The notes under the pieces are model-generated. The model made no database searches, had not been told where the DNA came from, and saw only the letters and a program-made list of their open reading frames with translations. From Hyphomicrobiales bacterium (lineage in GTDB: Bacteria > Pseudomonadota > Alphaproteobacteria > Rhizobiales > OSC116), in assembly GCA_013214705.1 (NCBI GenBank), contig JABSRZ010000004.1, forward strand, positions 372,001 through 436,000: 64,000 bases of DNA, written 5' to 3'. Shown here piece by piece: positions 18,198 to 27,684 of this stretch (position 1 is the stretch's first letter; every line of letters begins with the position of its first letter). The translations under genes and the position numbers were made by a program.

Positions 18198-18264
18198 TTT
18201 TATCCCTATGCTGCTGGTATATTCATAGCAAAAATCTAGCAGTTTTGATTTTGGGGTACTCATA

Positions 18265-19179
18265 ATGGCTCATATTTTAAAAAAACTAACCACGCAATTT
18301 ATACTGGCTGTGGCCTTAACAGTGCCAACATTGGCCGATCTAAATGCCGGCAATATTGCCTATGTCGCTGGCGATTTTGAAACCGCCTATGCCGAATATT
18401 TACAATCTGCTAAAGATGGCGACGAGCAAGCCCAACAATATTTAGCCGAATTGCTATATGAAGGCCAGGGCACTGAATTAGATTACGCAGCGGCTTTTTA
18501 TTGGTTTGAACAATTGGCGCAAAAAGGCAGCGTCGATGCCCAGGGCTATTTGGGCAATATGTATGAGCTAGGCGAAGGCGTGGCTGCCGACCCGCAACTT
18601 TCCTACGGCTGGTATTTAAAAGCCGCGCTGCAAGGCCATGCGCACTCACAATATGCGCTCGGAGTCTATTACGACCAAGGGGTTATTATTGAGCAAGATT
18701 TAACTCAATCGGCCGAATGGTTTGCCAAAGCCGCCGAACAAGGCGACCTAAAAGCCCAGTTTAACTTGGCCAATTATTACGAAACTGGCACAGGTCTGCC
18801 TCAAGATATGTCATTAGCCGTCGCTTGGTACGCGGCAGCAGCCGACGAAGGCTTTGCCCCCGCCCAAGCCAACCTAGCCCGCCTCTATTATAATGGCACC
18901 AATGGAGTCGAAAAAAATCTAGCTCAAGCCGCCAAATTATACAAAGCCGCGGCCGACCAAGGCATTGGCCTAGCCCAACAAAAATTGGCAATCATGTACT
19001 ATAATGGCGAAAGTGTCGAAAAAGACTATTTGTTGGCGCATATGTATTTCAGCCTCGCCGCAGCGCAGAATGTAAATAATGCCGAAAAATTTAAAACCGC
19101 TGCTGCGGGCAATTTATCCGCCGAAAGCCTGGCACAAGCCCAAAAAATGCAAGCCGAATGGATTGCCGCCCATCAATAA
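18265..19179 (+). CDS. exported Sel1-repeat protein
   Basis: A 304-residue protein with a signal peptide (hydrophobic stretch FILAVALTVPTLA ending near residue 24) followed by about six Sel1-like tetratricopeptide repeats. Each repeat is close to 36 residues with the pattern AQxxLxxxYxxG...D...A..W(Y/F)xxAAxQG. Such solenoids act as scaffolds for protein contacts in the envelope, often in cell-surface or stress functions. No enzymatic domain is present. The gene is single, and the tRNA gene lies downstream on the opposite strand. Confidence 0.88.
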   Translation: MAHILKKLTTQFILAVALTVPTLADLNAGNIAYVAGDFETAYAEYLQSAKDGDEQAQQYLAELLYEGQGTELDYAAAFYWFEQLAQKGSVDAQGYLGNMYELGEGVAADPQLSYGWYLKAALQGHAHSQYALGVYYDQGVIIEQDLTQSAEWFAKAAEQGDLKAQFNLANYYETGTGLPQDMSLAVAWYAAAADEGFAPAQANLARLYYNGTNGVEKNLAQAAKLYKAAADQGIGLAQQKLAIMYYNGESVEKDYLLAHMYFSLAAAQNVNNAEKFKTAAAGNLSAESLAQAQKMQAEWIAAHQ

Positions 19180-19246
19180 ACGCCAAAAAACTGCAATTAT
19201 ACGCCGATGACAGGGCATCACAGCCACATATATATTTCTGAAAACT

Positions 19247-19322
19247 GGTGGGCCCGGTAGGACTTGAACCTACGACCGATCCGTTATGAGCGGATAGCTC
19301 TAACCAACTGAGCTACAGGCCC
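19247..19322 (-). tRNA. tRNA with CAU anticodon, probably tRNA-Ile2 (lysidine type)
   Basis: A full cloverleaf on the minus strand: acceptor GGGCCTG/CGGGCCC, D arm GTAGCTCAGTTGGTTAGAGC, anticodon stem ATCCG/CGGAT with loop CTCATAA, T arm GTAGG/CCTAC, discriminator A and an encoded CCA. The anticodon is CAU. The general sequence (for example GGTCGTAGGTTC) resembles bacterial tRNA-Ile2 that TilS modifies to lysidine, rather than elongator Met. An initiator tRNA is unlikely because the first acceptor pair is a normal G-C. Confidence 0.9.
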
Positions 19323-19483
19323 TCCAAAGAGGAATTTGATTTGTATAAAGGATAAAAACCAAGCTGTAAATTCACAATGACGTTTAAATCACAATTTTTA
19401 CTTGCCCGACCATTAAATCGTCTAATTTCGGCTTTACGTTCGGGCCAACCCTTTACTTTCAGGCCAACCAAAGAGGATAAAAC

Positions 19484-20224
19484 ATGAAATTAGTACCAAA
19501 AATTACACTTATCACCCTGTTTTCTATTTCTGCCATTTTCGGGTTGGCGGCTAACAAAGCTTCTGCTGCAAGCCACACCGTCGTCAATCGCATTTCAATT
19601 CAAGGCACTGGCGTGGTCATCACCGCGCCAGACATCGCCTATATTAACATCGGCGTTAGCAACCAAGCCAAAACCGCGCGCGAAGCGTTGGATAAAAATA
19701 ATCTGGCGATGAATAACATTGTCGATTTACTCAGCTTCGCTCAGGTCGAAAATAGCGACATCCAAACTTCGAACTTTTCCATCAACCCGCGTTATGACAG
19801 GTCACAAAATAACGGCCAATTGCCAAAAATTATTGGTTACGAAACTTTCAACACCCTTAACATCACCATCCGCGATTTAGATGGCCTTGGCGATATACTC
19901 GACCAAGTCGTCACATCAGGCTCAAACCGCATAGACAACATCCGCTTCGCTGTTGCCAACCCGCAACCCCTGCAAGATCAAGCCCGGGCACTAGCCGCCA
20001 AAGACGCATTGCGCCGTGCACAAATTTATGCCACTACCTTGGGTTTTGAGCTAGGTAATATTGTCAGCATTACCGAAGGCAGCTCACGCAGCACACCCCG
20101 CGCCGAAGCTTTTATGCCCCAAGGCGCGATGATGATGGACAGCATGGCAAAATCCACCCCCATCGAGGCCGGCGAACAAGCCATAACCTCAAATGTAAAT
20201 ATCGTTTGGGTTATCAATCAATAA
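19484..20224 (+). CDS. exported SIMPL-domain protein (YggE-like, DUF541)
   Basis: A 246-residue protein with a signal peptide ending near KASAAS and a SIMPL (DUF541) domain. The family pattern is seen in ISIQGTGVVITAPDIAYINIGVSNQAKTAREALDKNN, then NFSINPRYD and YETFNTLNITIRDLDGLGDILDQVVTSG. E. coli YggE affects oxidative stress; other members are periplasmic or outer-membrane rings, so the role here is not settled. It has no operon partner; the next gene is convergent. Confidence 0.88.
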   Translation: MKLVPKITLITLFSISAIFGLAANKASAASHTVVNRISIQGTGVVITAPDIAYINIGVSNQAKTAREALDKNNLAMNNIVDLLSFAQVENSDIQTSNFSINPRYDRSQNNGQLPKIIGYETFNTLNITIRDLDGLGDILDQVVTSGSNRIDNIRFAVANPQPLQDQARALAAKDALRRAQIYATTLGFELGNIVSITEGSSRSTPRAEAFMPQGAMMMDSMAKSTPIEAGEQAITSNVNIVWVINQ

Positions 20225-20233
20225 GTTAATTCA

Positions 20234-20638
20234 CTAGTCTTCGGCTGTAGATTTATCCAGCACACCCCAAGGCGGCGATAATCTATTGCCGCCCGCATGG
20301 TATAAAATAACTGTAAACCCACTCGGGTCAACCACGTGCGATTCTCGCCACAGCCAATTCTTGTCTACTGGATCGGTAAATTCAGCAAAGTTTTTACTCC
20401 GCAATTCGGCAACTTTTTCATCTAAGGCTTGAACGGTTTCTAGTTCAAAATACAAATGGCAAACCGAAGCATCGGCAATTTCACTGGCTTTAGATAATGA
20501 GAAGGTCGAGCCACCATCTGGTGCCAATAGCCGCGCATATTCATCGCCCTCTACCACCATTTTGCAGCCAAGCTTTACATAAAATTCAGCCGACTCCATC
20601 ACATTCAAAGCCGAAATTGTCACCTGATTCATTTTCAT
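20234..20638 (-). CDS. VOC-family (glyoxalase-like) protein
   Basis: A 134-residue protein of the vicinal oxygen chelate fold made of two beta-alpha-beta-beta-beta units. The first runs VTISALNVMESAEFYVKLGCKMVVEGDEYARL and the second has WRESHVVDPSGFTVILYHAG, with the usual DPSG(F)xxxL ending. Candidate metal ligands include a His and a Glu (CHLYFELE), but the enzyme is not identifiable; bleomycin-resistance-like or dioxygenase-like members look alike. It is convergent with the SIMPL gene and has rpoD upstream, separated by the rpoD terminator. Confidence 0.82.
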   Translation of the reverse strand: MKMNQVTISALNVMESAEFYVKLGCKMVVEGDEYARLLAPDGGSTFSLSKASEIADASVCHLYFELETVQALDEKVAELRSKNFAEFTDPVDKNWLWRESHVVDPSGFTVILYHAGGNRLSPPWGVLDKSTAED

Positions 20639-20657
20639 ATTAAGTCTCCATTAAGGC

Positions 20658-20685
20658 AAAAAAAGAGGCGCTCACTAAGCGCCTC
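20658..20685 (-). terminator. intrinsic terminator of rpoD
   Basis: On the minus strand GAGGCGCT pairs perfectly with AGCGCCTC around a 5-base loop, followed by seven T. It starts 8 bases beyond the rpoD stop and isolates the downstream VOC gene. Confidence 0.92.
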
Positions 20686-20693
20686 ATCTAATT

Positions 20694-22685
20694 TTAACTG
20701 TCTAAGAAACTGCGCAATTTACGCGAGCGGCTCGGATGTTTTAATTTCCGCAACGCTTTGGCTTCAATTTGCCGAATGCGCTCACGGGTCACGCTAAATT
20801 GTTGCCCGACCTCTTCCAGTGTATGGTCAGTGTTCATACCAATACCAAATCGCATCCGCAATACACGTTCCTCACGCGGGGTTAGTGATGCCAGAACCCT
20901 CGTTGTAGTTTCGCGCAAATTGGCATGGATAGCCGATTCAATCGGCAAGATAGCATTTTTATCTTCAATAAAATCACCCAAGCTACTATCTTCTTCGTCA
21001 CCCACAGGGGTTTCCAAGCTAATCGGCTCTTTGGCAATTTTCATCACTTTGCGCACTTTTTCAATCGGCATAGATAGCTTAACGGCCAATTCTTCAGGCG
21101 TTGCTTCGCGGCCAATTTCATGCAGCATTTGGCGGCCAGTACGCACAATTTTGTTAATGGTTTCAATCATATGCACAGGTATGCGGATGGTGCGTGCTTG
21201 GTCAGCAATCGAGCGGGTAATGGCTTGTCTAATCCACCATGTTGCATAGGTCGAGAATTTATAACCACGGCGATATTCAAATTTATCAACCGCTTTCATC
21301 AACCCAATATTACCTTCTTGAATCAAATCCAAGAATTGCAAACCGCGGTTGGTGTATTTTTTGGCGATAGATATAACCAAGCGTAAATTGGCTTCGACCA
21401 TTTCTTTTTTGGCTTTGCCGGCTTCACGTTCACCTTTTTGCACCCGCTGCGCAACACGTCTATAATCACCAATATCTAGGCCAGTTTCACTAGCCAAATT
21501 TTGCACATCACTACGCACTTGTTCAATCAATGCACCATCGATTTCAACAAATTTTGCCCAGCCTTTTTCTTTCATTTTGCCAACACGTTCGGCCCAACCA
21601 AGTTCCAATTCATTGCCATGATGCTGCTTTAAAAAGCTCTCACGTTTAATGCCATGGCCAGTTGCGGTGCGCATTAATTTACCTTCAAGGCTCATTAAGC
21701 GTTTGTTTATGTTGTATAAATGTTCGACCAAAGCTTCAATACGGTTATTGTTAAGCGAAAGGCTTTTCACTTCATCAATCACTCTTTGCTTATAGTCATC
21801 ATATTGGGCTTGAATTTTCTTGGGTATTTTTTCACTGGCACTGTTCAGGCGGTTAATCGTCTCTTGTGCATCGCGCAATTCAATATAATCACCAGAAATT
21901 TTGTCAAAAATTTCCATAACTTTCGGCCGAATTTCGGCTTCCATTGCCGCCAATGACATGTTGTTTTCGTCATCATCTTCTTCATCATCATCATCATCGT
22001 CATCGTCATCGTCATCCGATGCCGTTTCGTCGTTTAACTGTCGTTCGGCCTTAGCCTTAGCCTCTGCCTTGGCTTTTTCTGCTTTGGCTTTCTCGTCTTC
22101 GGCATTTGGTACCTTTTTGCCCTCAGGGCCAGCAAATGTCGTTTCCAAATCAATAATATCACGCAATAATATGCGCTCTTCTATCAGCTCATCGCGCCAA
22201 ATAATAATCGCCTGAAACGTAAGCGGGCTTTCGCACAGCCCGGCTATCATCGCTTCGCGGCCAGCTTCAATTCGCTTGGCTATAGCAATTTCGCCCTCAC
22301 GCGATAGCAATTCAACAGTGCCCATTTCACGCAAATACATGCGCACGGGGTCATCCGTTCTATCGCCAGCGGTGCTTTTGGTTTCTTTTTTAACAATCGC
22401 GCCGGTTTTCACTTCGGCGGGCAAAGCAGCATCAGAGCTTCCGCTCTCAAGCTCGTCTTCACTCTCGATTACATTGATGCCCATTTCCGAAATCATCGAT
22501 AAAACGTCTTCAATTTTATCAGATGAAAATTCGCCCGCAGGCATAATTTCATTTATTTCATCATAAGTCACAAAACCGCGTTTTTTTGCGGTCTTTATCA
22601 TCAATTTTACAGCTTGTTCTGCATCAATTACAGGTGCAGTGTCGGCTACATTATCAGCTGTAGCTTCCGTCGACTTGCTTGCCAT
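20694..22685 (-). CDS. rpoD: primary sigma factor RpoD (sigma-70)
   Basis: The housekeeping sigma factor. The N-terminal region 1.1 is recognisable ([25 protein letters not shown]). Region 2 has [37 protein letters not shown], region 3 follows, and region 4 ends with the -35-binding helix ([21 protein letters not shown]). The non-conserved insert holds an acidic run at about residues 224-240, made mostly of Asp. The 663 residues are typical of alphaproteobacteria. GGAG precedes the ATG at 22685. It follows dnaG on the same strand after a 167-base gap, so it may have a promoter of its own as well as readthrough. Confidence 0.97.
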   Translation of the reverse strand: MASKSTEATADNVADTAPVIDAEQAVKLMIKTAKKRGFVTYDEINEIMPAGEFSSDKIEDVLSMISEMGINVIESEDELESGSSDAALPAEVKTGAIVKKETKSTAGDRTDDPVRMYLREMGTVELLSREGEIAIAKRIEAGREAMIAGLCESPLTFQAIIIWRDELIEERILLRDIIDLETTFAGPEGKKVPNAEDEKAKAEKAKAEAKAKAERQLNDETASDDDDDDDDDDDEEDDDENNMSLAAMEAEIRPKVMEIFDKISGDYIELRDAQETINRLNSASEKIPKKIQAQYDDYKQRVIDEVKSLSLNNNRIEALVEHLYNINKRLMSLEGKLMRTATGHGIKRESFLKQHHGNELELGWAERVGKMKEKGWAKFVEIDGALIEQVRSDVQNLASETGLDIGDYRRVAQRVQKGEREAGKAKKEMVEANLRLVISIAKKYTNRGLQFLDLIQEGNIGLMKAVDKFEYRRGYKFSTYATWWIRQAITRSIADQARTIRIPVHMIETINKIVRTGRQMLHEIGREATPEELAVKLSMPIEKVRKVMKIAKEPISLETPVGDEEDSSLGDFIEDKNAILPIESAIHANLRETTTRVLASLTPREERVLRMRFGIGMNTDHTLEEVGQQFSVTRERIRQIEAKALRKLKHPSRSRKLRSFLDS

Positions 22686-22852
22686 TCAGCAATTCTCCGT
22701 CCAGATTATGAGCAAAAGCTCGTGGGTAACTGTGTATAACTCGGTCAAAATTATTATTAGCCGAATCATTCCTTATCAATTATAGGGAAAATCTAGTTAA
22801 ACTTTGCTTAACCAAAACCACAGTTTTTACTTTTAACGCCACTTCTTAAACT

Positions 22853-24727
22853 CTAATTATCGTCATTGCGCAACATGCGCTCTCTCTGTGCTTTAATTCC
22901 TTGCAGCCTCACAAAATTCTGTTCTTCGGTATCATCACCCAAAGCAATAGCAGCGGTCGCAACGTCACTATTCATAGCGTTACCGCGGTATTGACGGTAT
23001 AAATCGCTCCACCCATCAATCACATCTTGCTGCTCAGCTTCGGGCATTAAAAACCCAAAATTCCGTAAAGTAATAGACCTGTCTAAACGTTCTAAAGTTT
23101 GGCCTAACCCTATAGTTTTCATATGGGTTCGAAGGCTGTGGCTGTCAAGATCAGGGTCTGTAGAAGTCACATCTAAAATAACTTTATATATAGAGTCAAG
23201 CTCCGTTGATAAAAATTTCATTTTCGAAATGTCATCAAAAAACGCGCCAACCAACCAAGGGTGATGAATCAAGGTCATCAATAATACAATTTCACGTGGC
23301 GATTGCACCTTGTGCATGTCCTGCACCAAGGGTGAATTTTTCAATGCAGATGTGCCCGATTGCAATGGTTTTCGACCGCCAAAACCAGCATATCGGTTGC
23401 GATTTTGGTTATATTGCGGCTGCCGATTTTGGTATTGGTTTGCATTTGTGCGCCGCTGATCGCCAAATAATTTATACAGCCTGTCTTCCATCGATTTTTT
23501 GTAATATTTTGCAATGGTCGGGTTTTGTATTTGCCGCACAGTCTCCAACAAGCCACTTTCCAACATCGCGCGGCGCTCTGGCGTGTCAAAATTGCCATCT
23601 TGGGTATGTTCTAACCACAACATTTCATCTAATGGCATGGCATTTTGCAATATTTCATTAAGCGCATCTGCGCCAAAATCGCGCAATATATCATCTGGGT
23701 CTTGGCCATCGGGCAGCAAGGCAAATTTGAGGCTTAGCCCGGGTTCAATGTTGGGCAATGCCAAATTCATGGCTCTAAACCCTGCTTTTACCCCAGCTTT
23801 GTCGCCATCAAAACACAATATTGGCTCTGGCACGGTGCGCCATAATAATTTTAGCTGGTCTATGGTCATGGCGGTGCCCAAGGGCGCAACTGCATGCTCT
23901 ATGCCCGCCCGTGCAAAGGCAATCACGTCCATATAGCCTTCTGCCACCACCATTTGCTGGTGGTTAAACGCACTCTGCCGCGCCTTGGCAAAGTTATAAA
24001 GTATATGGCCTTTGTGAAACAACGGCGTTTCTGGCGAATTTAAATATTTGGCGGCCACATCTTTAGATAAAGCCCGGCCCCCAAACGCAATTATTTTGCC
24101 GCGCAAATCAGCAATCGGAAACATAACCCGGTCACGAAACCGGTCGTATGAAACCGCAATGTCAGGGCCGCCAATCACCAAGCCGGCCTCTATCATTTGG
24201 TCTTGGCTTATGTCTTTTTCGGCCAAATAAGTTTTAAGCGCATATCTATCTGCACCGGCATAACCCATCCTAAATTCTAGCTGGGTTTTGGCGGTTATTT
24301 CGCGCCCAGCCAAATAACCCCGCGCCTTAGCGCCAACCGGTTTTTGCAAATTTTGCTCAAAAAACTTAGCCGCAATTTCCATAATTTCAACTAGGCTGGC
24401 GCGTTTGCGTTCTCTTTCTTCGGCAAATTCGTCACGCGCAGGCAGCATAACCCCGGCCTCATTTGCGCATTTTTCAACCGCTTCCGGAAAGCTCAGCCCT
24501 TCAACTTCGACCAAAAACCTAAATATATCGCCATGTTCCCCAGATGAGAAACAATGGTAAAAACCCTTTTGGTCATTGACCGTAAAACTAGGGGTTTTTT
24601 CGGAGTTAAACGGGCTTAAGCCAGTAAATTCTTTGCCTTTTTTGGTCAGTTTTACCCGCCGCCCAACCACCGTGGATACTGGCAATCGCGCGCGAATCTC
24701 ATCCAAAAAATCTGGGGTAAAACGCAT
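22853..24727 (-). CDS. dnaG: DNA primase DnaG
   Basis: Makes RNA primers at the replication fork. Order of domains: N-terminal CHC2-type domain, the TOPRIM core (VVAEGYMDVIAFARAGIEHAVAPLG; CFDGDKAG with the metal-binding Asp residues), and the C-terminal DnaB-binding helical domain. The zinc knuckle looks degenerate: SPFNSEKTPSF at 38-48 has Ser38 and Asn41 where E. coli has Cys and His, and CFSSG keeps Cys59 but has Ser62 for the last Cys. The 624 residues are normal. AGGA lies before the start. It precedes rpoD, an old replication-transcription gene pair. Confidence 0.96.
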   Translation of the reverse strand: MRFTPDFLDEIRARLPVSTVVGRRVKLTKKGKEFTGLSPFNSEKTPSFTVNDQKGFYHCFSSGEHGDIFRFLVEVEGLSFPEAVEKCANEAGVMLPARDEFAEERERKRASLVEIMEIAAKFFEQNLQKPVGAKARGYLAGREITAKTQLEFRMGYAGADRYALKTYLAEKDISQDQMIEAGLVIGGPDIAVSYDRFRDRVMFPIADLRGKIIAFGGRALSKDVAAKYLNSPETPLFHKGHILYNFAKARQSAFNHQQMVVAEGYMDVIAFARAGIEHAVAPLGTAMTIDQLKLLWRTVPEPILCFDGDKAGVKAGFRAMNLALPNIEPGLSLKFALLPDGQDPDDILRDFGADALNEILQNAMPLDEMLWLEHTQDGNFDTPERRAMLESGLLETVRQIQNPTIAKYYKKSMEDRLYKLFGDQRRTNANQYQNRQPQYNQNRNRYAGFGGRKPLQSGTSALKNSPLVQDMHKVQSPREIVLLMTLIHHPWLVGAFFDDISKMKFLSTELDSIYKVILDVTSTDPDLDSHSLRTHMKTIGLGQTLERLDRSITLRNFGFLMPEAEQQDVIDGWSDLYRQYRGNAMNSDVATAAIALGDDTEEQNFVRLQGIKAQRERMLRNDDN

Positions 24728-24777
24728 TTTTAATCCTGTACCGATACACTATTTAGCAAAATCAAAGGCTCATTAGC

Positions 24778-24817
24778 AAAAAAAAGAAGGCTCAAGGTGG
24801 CAATTCCTTAAGCCTTC
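24778..24817 (-). terminator. intrinsic terminator after the YqeY gene
   Basis: On the minus strand GAAGGCTTAAGG pairs with CCTTGAGCCTTC (one mismatch), followed by eight T. It lies between the YqeY-like gene and dnaG, so dnaG-rpoD should be a separate transcription unit. Confidence 0.85.
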
Positions 24818-24906
24818 AATATATAATTTATTAACCTTGCCTGCAAGCCATAACAATTGGCTATTTTTAGGGCCAATAAAATCGGCAATAAGCCAAAATT
24901 ATTACC

Positions 24907-25356
24907 CTATAATATATCGCGGATCATTTTAGATGCCTTGCCAAAATCCATCTGTCCGGTATATTTGGCTTTTAATGCCCCCATAATTTTGCCCATATCT
25001 TTAAGCCCTTCGGCATTAATTTTAGCAATGGTGGCCTCACAAGCGGCTTTAATTTCTTCGTCGCTCATTTGTTTCGGCAAAAATTCGGTAATAATGTCTA
25101 TTTCTTTGGCTTCTTGATCCGATAAATCAAGCCGTCCAGCCTCTTTATATATGCTGAAACTTTCGCGCCGTTGCTTGACCATTTTCGAGAGTATTTCTAA
25201 TATTTCTTCATCTCCAACTAGGTCTCGGCCGCCGTTTCCGCGGGCGGCAATGTCTCTATCTTTAATCGCCGCGTTTACCAACCTAAGGGTGGAGGTCTTT
25301 AAAGAATCACGGGCTTTCATAGCTAGTTTTAAAGCATCATTAATTTGATCGCGCAT
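24907..25356 (-). CDS. GatB/YqeY domain protein
   Basis: A 149-residue protein with the domain found at the C-terminus of GatB and as stand-alone YqeY. The helical N-terminal part is MRDQINDALKLAMKARDSLKTSTLRLVNAAIKDRDI, and the C-terminal part ends with GLKDMGKIMGALKAKYTGQMDFGKASKMIRDIL, where the KYxGQxDFGKAS-like tail is the family signature. It may bind tRNA. In alphaproteobacteria it often lies between carA and dnaG, as here, and is divergent from carA. Ribosome site GAG precedes the ATG. Confidence 0.93.
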   Translation of the reverse strand: MRDQINDALKLAMKARDSLKTSTLRLVNAAIKDRDIAARGNGGRDLVGDEEILEILSKMVKQRRESFSIYKEAGRLDLSDQEAKEIDIITEFLPKQMSDEEIKAACEATIAKINAEGLKDMGKIMGALKAKYTGQMDFGKASKMIRDIL

Positions 25357-25474
25357 TTTTCACTCAAATATAATTATAGATGCGGCGATAATAAAACCAT
25401 TCAACTCGAAACGCAAGTAAAATAATTCACCTAACATATTGAATTATCTATGTAAATTAATTTTGATTTTGCAC

Positions 25475-25503
25475 TTGACGTTTCCATCAGATTTATATAT
25501 TTT
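25475..25503 (+). promoter_or_regulatory. probable carA promoter
   Basis: TTGACG (25475-25480) and TATTTT (25498-25503) are 17 bp apart, about 80 bases before the carA start. The ribosome site AGAGG lies at 25571-25575. No obvious pyrimidine-responsive leader hairpin with a T-tract is visible between them. Confidence 0.5.
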
Positions 25504-25581
25504 CTGCGCGATTTAAGCATTGCCCACAAGGTCGATCTACATTATATAGTCGATAACTTGCGTAAATATCAGAGGTCGTCC

Positions 25582-26784
25582 ATGAATAGCCCCAAACAAG
25601 CCGCCGTCGCTCCTGCAAATTGGTCACTCGAAAAACCCACAGCATTACTATTGTTGGCAGACGGCACCGAAATTTACGGCACCGGCGTTGGCAAGCAGGG
25701 CAGCTCTATTGCCGAAGTTTGTTTCAACACCTCTATAACTGGCTATCAAGAAATTCTGACCGACCCTTCATATGCTGGGCAAATTGTCACCTTCACCTAT
25801 CCACATATTGGCAATATCGGCACAAATGATGACGATATGGAAACCCTAAACTGGCAAACCCGCTCTGGTGTTTCTGGCTTGGTCATCCGCGCCGATATAA
25901 CTGCCGCCAGCTCTTATAGAAGCACCCAAGAATTTAACGAGTGGCTGATTAAGCGCGACATTATCGGCATTTCAAACATCGACACCCGCGCCCTTACAGC
26001 GCTGATTCGCGACAAAGGCACACCCAACGCCATCATTTGCCACAATCAAAATGGCCAATTCGATATAGAAGCATTGCTCAGCCAAGTGCAAAACTGGGGC
26101 GGCTTAGAAGGCCTTGATCTTGCCAAAACCGTCACTTGTACCGACATTCTCAGTTGGGATGAAAAACGCTGGAACTGGGAAGTGGCCGACCAAAATGCAA
26201 CCGGCTTCACAAACTTAAAATCTGCCGAAAAACATATTGTGGTGGTTGATTACGGGGTTAAACGCAATATTTTACGCTGCCTCACCAACCTCAATTGCAA
26301 AGTGACCATTGTACCAGCCAATACCAGTGCAGATGCCATCTTTGCGCTCAACCCAGATGGTATATTTTTGTCAAACGGCCCCGGCGACCCTGCCGCAACC
26401 GGCAAATATGCCGTGCCGACCATTCAAACGCTTATTAAATCTGGCAAACCAATATTTGGCATATGTTTGGGCCATCAAATGCTGGCGATCGCGCTTGGCG
26501 GCAGCACGGTTAAAATGCACCAAGGCCATCATGGTGCCAACCATCCAGTGCTCGACAATATAACCAATAAAGTCGAAATCACCTCGATGAATCACGGTTT
26601 CGCGGTCGATGCCGCGACACTGCCCGCTGGCGTGGTAGAATCGCATGTGTCATTATTCGATGGCAGCAATTGCGGCCTCGAAGTTACCGGCAAGCCGATA
26701 TTCTCAGTGCAGCATCACCCAGAAGCTTCACCCGGCCCTCAAGATAGCTATTATTTGTTCGACCGTTTTTTCGAACTTTTATAA
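25582..26784 (+). CDS. carA: carbamoyl-phosphate synthase small subunit
   Basis: The glutaminase subunit that hydrolyses glutamine and passes ammonia to CarB for arginine and pyrimidine synthesis. The N-terminal CPSase domain starts near ALLLLADGTEIYGTG. The C-terminal class I amidotransferase has the nucleophile Cys in IFGICLGHQML and the His/Glu pair in VQHHPEASPGP. The ATG at 25582 is chosen over TTG at 25558 because AGAGG lies between them. The length is 400 residues. carB lies downstream with an SRPBCC-like gene inserted between the two. Confidence 0.97.
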   Translation: MNSPKQAAVAPANWSLEKPTALLLLADGTEIYGTGVGKQGSSIAEVCFNTSITGYQEILTDPSYAGQIVTFTYPHIGNIGTNDDDMETLNWQTRSGVSGLVIRADITAASSYRSTQEFNEWLIKRDIIGISNIDTRALTALIRDKGTPNAIICHNQNGQFDIEALLSQVQNWGGLEGLDLAKTVTCTDILSWDEKRWNWEVADQNATGFTNLKSAEKHIVVVDYGVKRNILRCLTNLNCKVTIVPANTSADAIFALNPDGIFLSNGPGDPAATGKYAVPTIQTLIKSGKPIFGICLGHQMLAIALGGSTVKMHQGHHGANHPVLDNITNKVEITSMNHGFAVDAATLPAGVVESHVSLFDGSNCGLEVTGKPIFSVQHHPEASPGPQDSYYLFDRFFELL

Positions 26785-27072
26785 TTTTTCAAGTTTAGCC
26801 AAACATCAACACTCATTATTAAACCATCACCGTTAGATATCGGCTTAGCGATTGCAGCCACACTAGCAGCACTGCCATTTGCCTGACTAGTAGATTTAGT
26901 TGTATATTTGGTTTTACCACTTTAACCCTAAAATAAATAAATAAAAAAATCATTTTACATTTTTGCTAAAGCAATAGATGGTATATATTGCGCATATACT
27001 ATCCTTCAACCCAAGTTAGTTTATTAAAATAACTGGATGGCGGAGTGTGTGCCGGTCTATGAGGGAGAGCGT

Positions 27073-27633
27073 ATGCCAGATGGTGCATTTTCGTTCGATA
27101 TCGATTCTTGTTGGGATATCGATGTCGATATAAGCCAACTTGATTTTGTCATTAATGAACCGCATTTAATCACCACTTGGTGGGCAGCGGTGTTTCTAAA
27201 AGTCGAAATTTTAGCGGGCGATTATTATAGCCCCGAAGGTTTAAAAGTCAGGCTTTGGACCAAGGGCATGATGCCGCACAGCTTCAAATTTTTAGCGCGG
27301 GTATTTCACGACAAGCAAAAAAACCAAGTCATCGTAAAAACCGATGGCGATTTTAATGGCATTGGCACCATTTCATTAAACGCGGTGACCAAAAACAAAA
27401 GCCAAATTCACATCAATTGGCGCACCAGCGTTAACAACCACTATTTATACCCACTCATGATATTGCTAAAGCCTATTTTTATAGCCAACCACCGGTGGGC
27501 GATGCGGCGCGGTGAGCAAGGCATAAAGCAAGAGCTTATCTACCGCAATGCGCCCCAACAGGACAATATGCGCCAGCGGCAAAAACCAACATTTCCGCAT
27601 AGTTTATTTATCTCAAAAATTCGCAATTCTTAA
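27073..27633 (+). CDS. SRPBCC-fold (START-like) protein between carA and carB
   Basis: A 186-residue protein whose spacing of strands and helices suggests an SRPBCC/polyketide-cyclase-like lipid-binding fold: WAAVFLKVEILAGDYYSPEGLKVRLWTKGMMPHSFKFLARV, then VIVKTDGDFNGIGTISLN, and a long C-terminal helix (LMILLKPIFIANHRWAMRRGEQGIKQEL). This final helix with a basic W/R-rich part is usual for the family. I start at the ATG at 27073 because GAGGGAGA lies 4 bases before it. It interrupts the carAB pair and is probably read with carA or from its own promoter. The function is unknown. Confidence 0.7.
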   Translation: MPDGAFSFDIDSCWDIDVDISQLDFVINEPHLITTWWAAVFLKVEILAGDYYSPEGLKVRLWTKGMMPHSFKFLARVFHDKQKNQVIVKTDGDFNGIGTISLNAVTKNKSQIHINWRTSVNNHYLYPLMILLKPIFIANHRWAMRRGEQGIKQELIYRNAPQQDNMRQRQKPTFPHSLFISKIRNS

Positions 27634-27684
27634 AAACCCCAATACTCAATTCTTAAAAACCCCAATACTCAATTCTTAAAAACC
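27624..27684. repeat. 23-bp tandem repeat over the stop codon of the SRPBCC gene
   Basis: Two perfect copies of CAATTCTTAAAAACCCCAATACT-type unit (27624-27646, 27647-27669) and 15 bases of a third copy follow directly one after another. The first copy contains the last codons and the TAA stop of the upstream gene. Because 23 is not a multiple of three, copy-number change would leave the stop in place while altering the carB leader length. Confidence 0.9.

Noticed and set aside
21901-22215. A 104-codon plus-strand frame opposite rpoD made largely of serine.
   Set aside because: It is the antisense reading of the Asp-coding triplet run in rpoD.
27624-27684. CRISPR-like repeats after the SRPBCC gene.
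   Set aside because: The repeats are directly adjacent with no spacers, only two and a half copies, and there are no cas genes.
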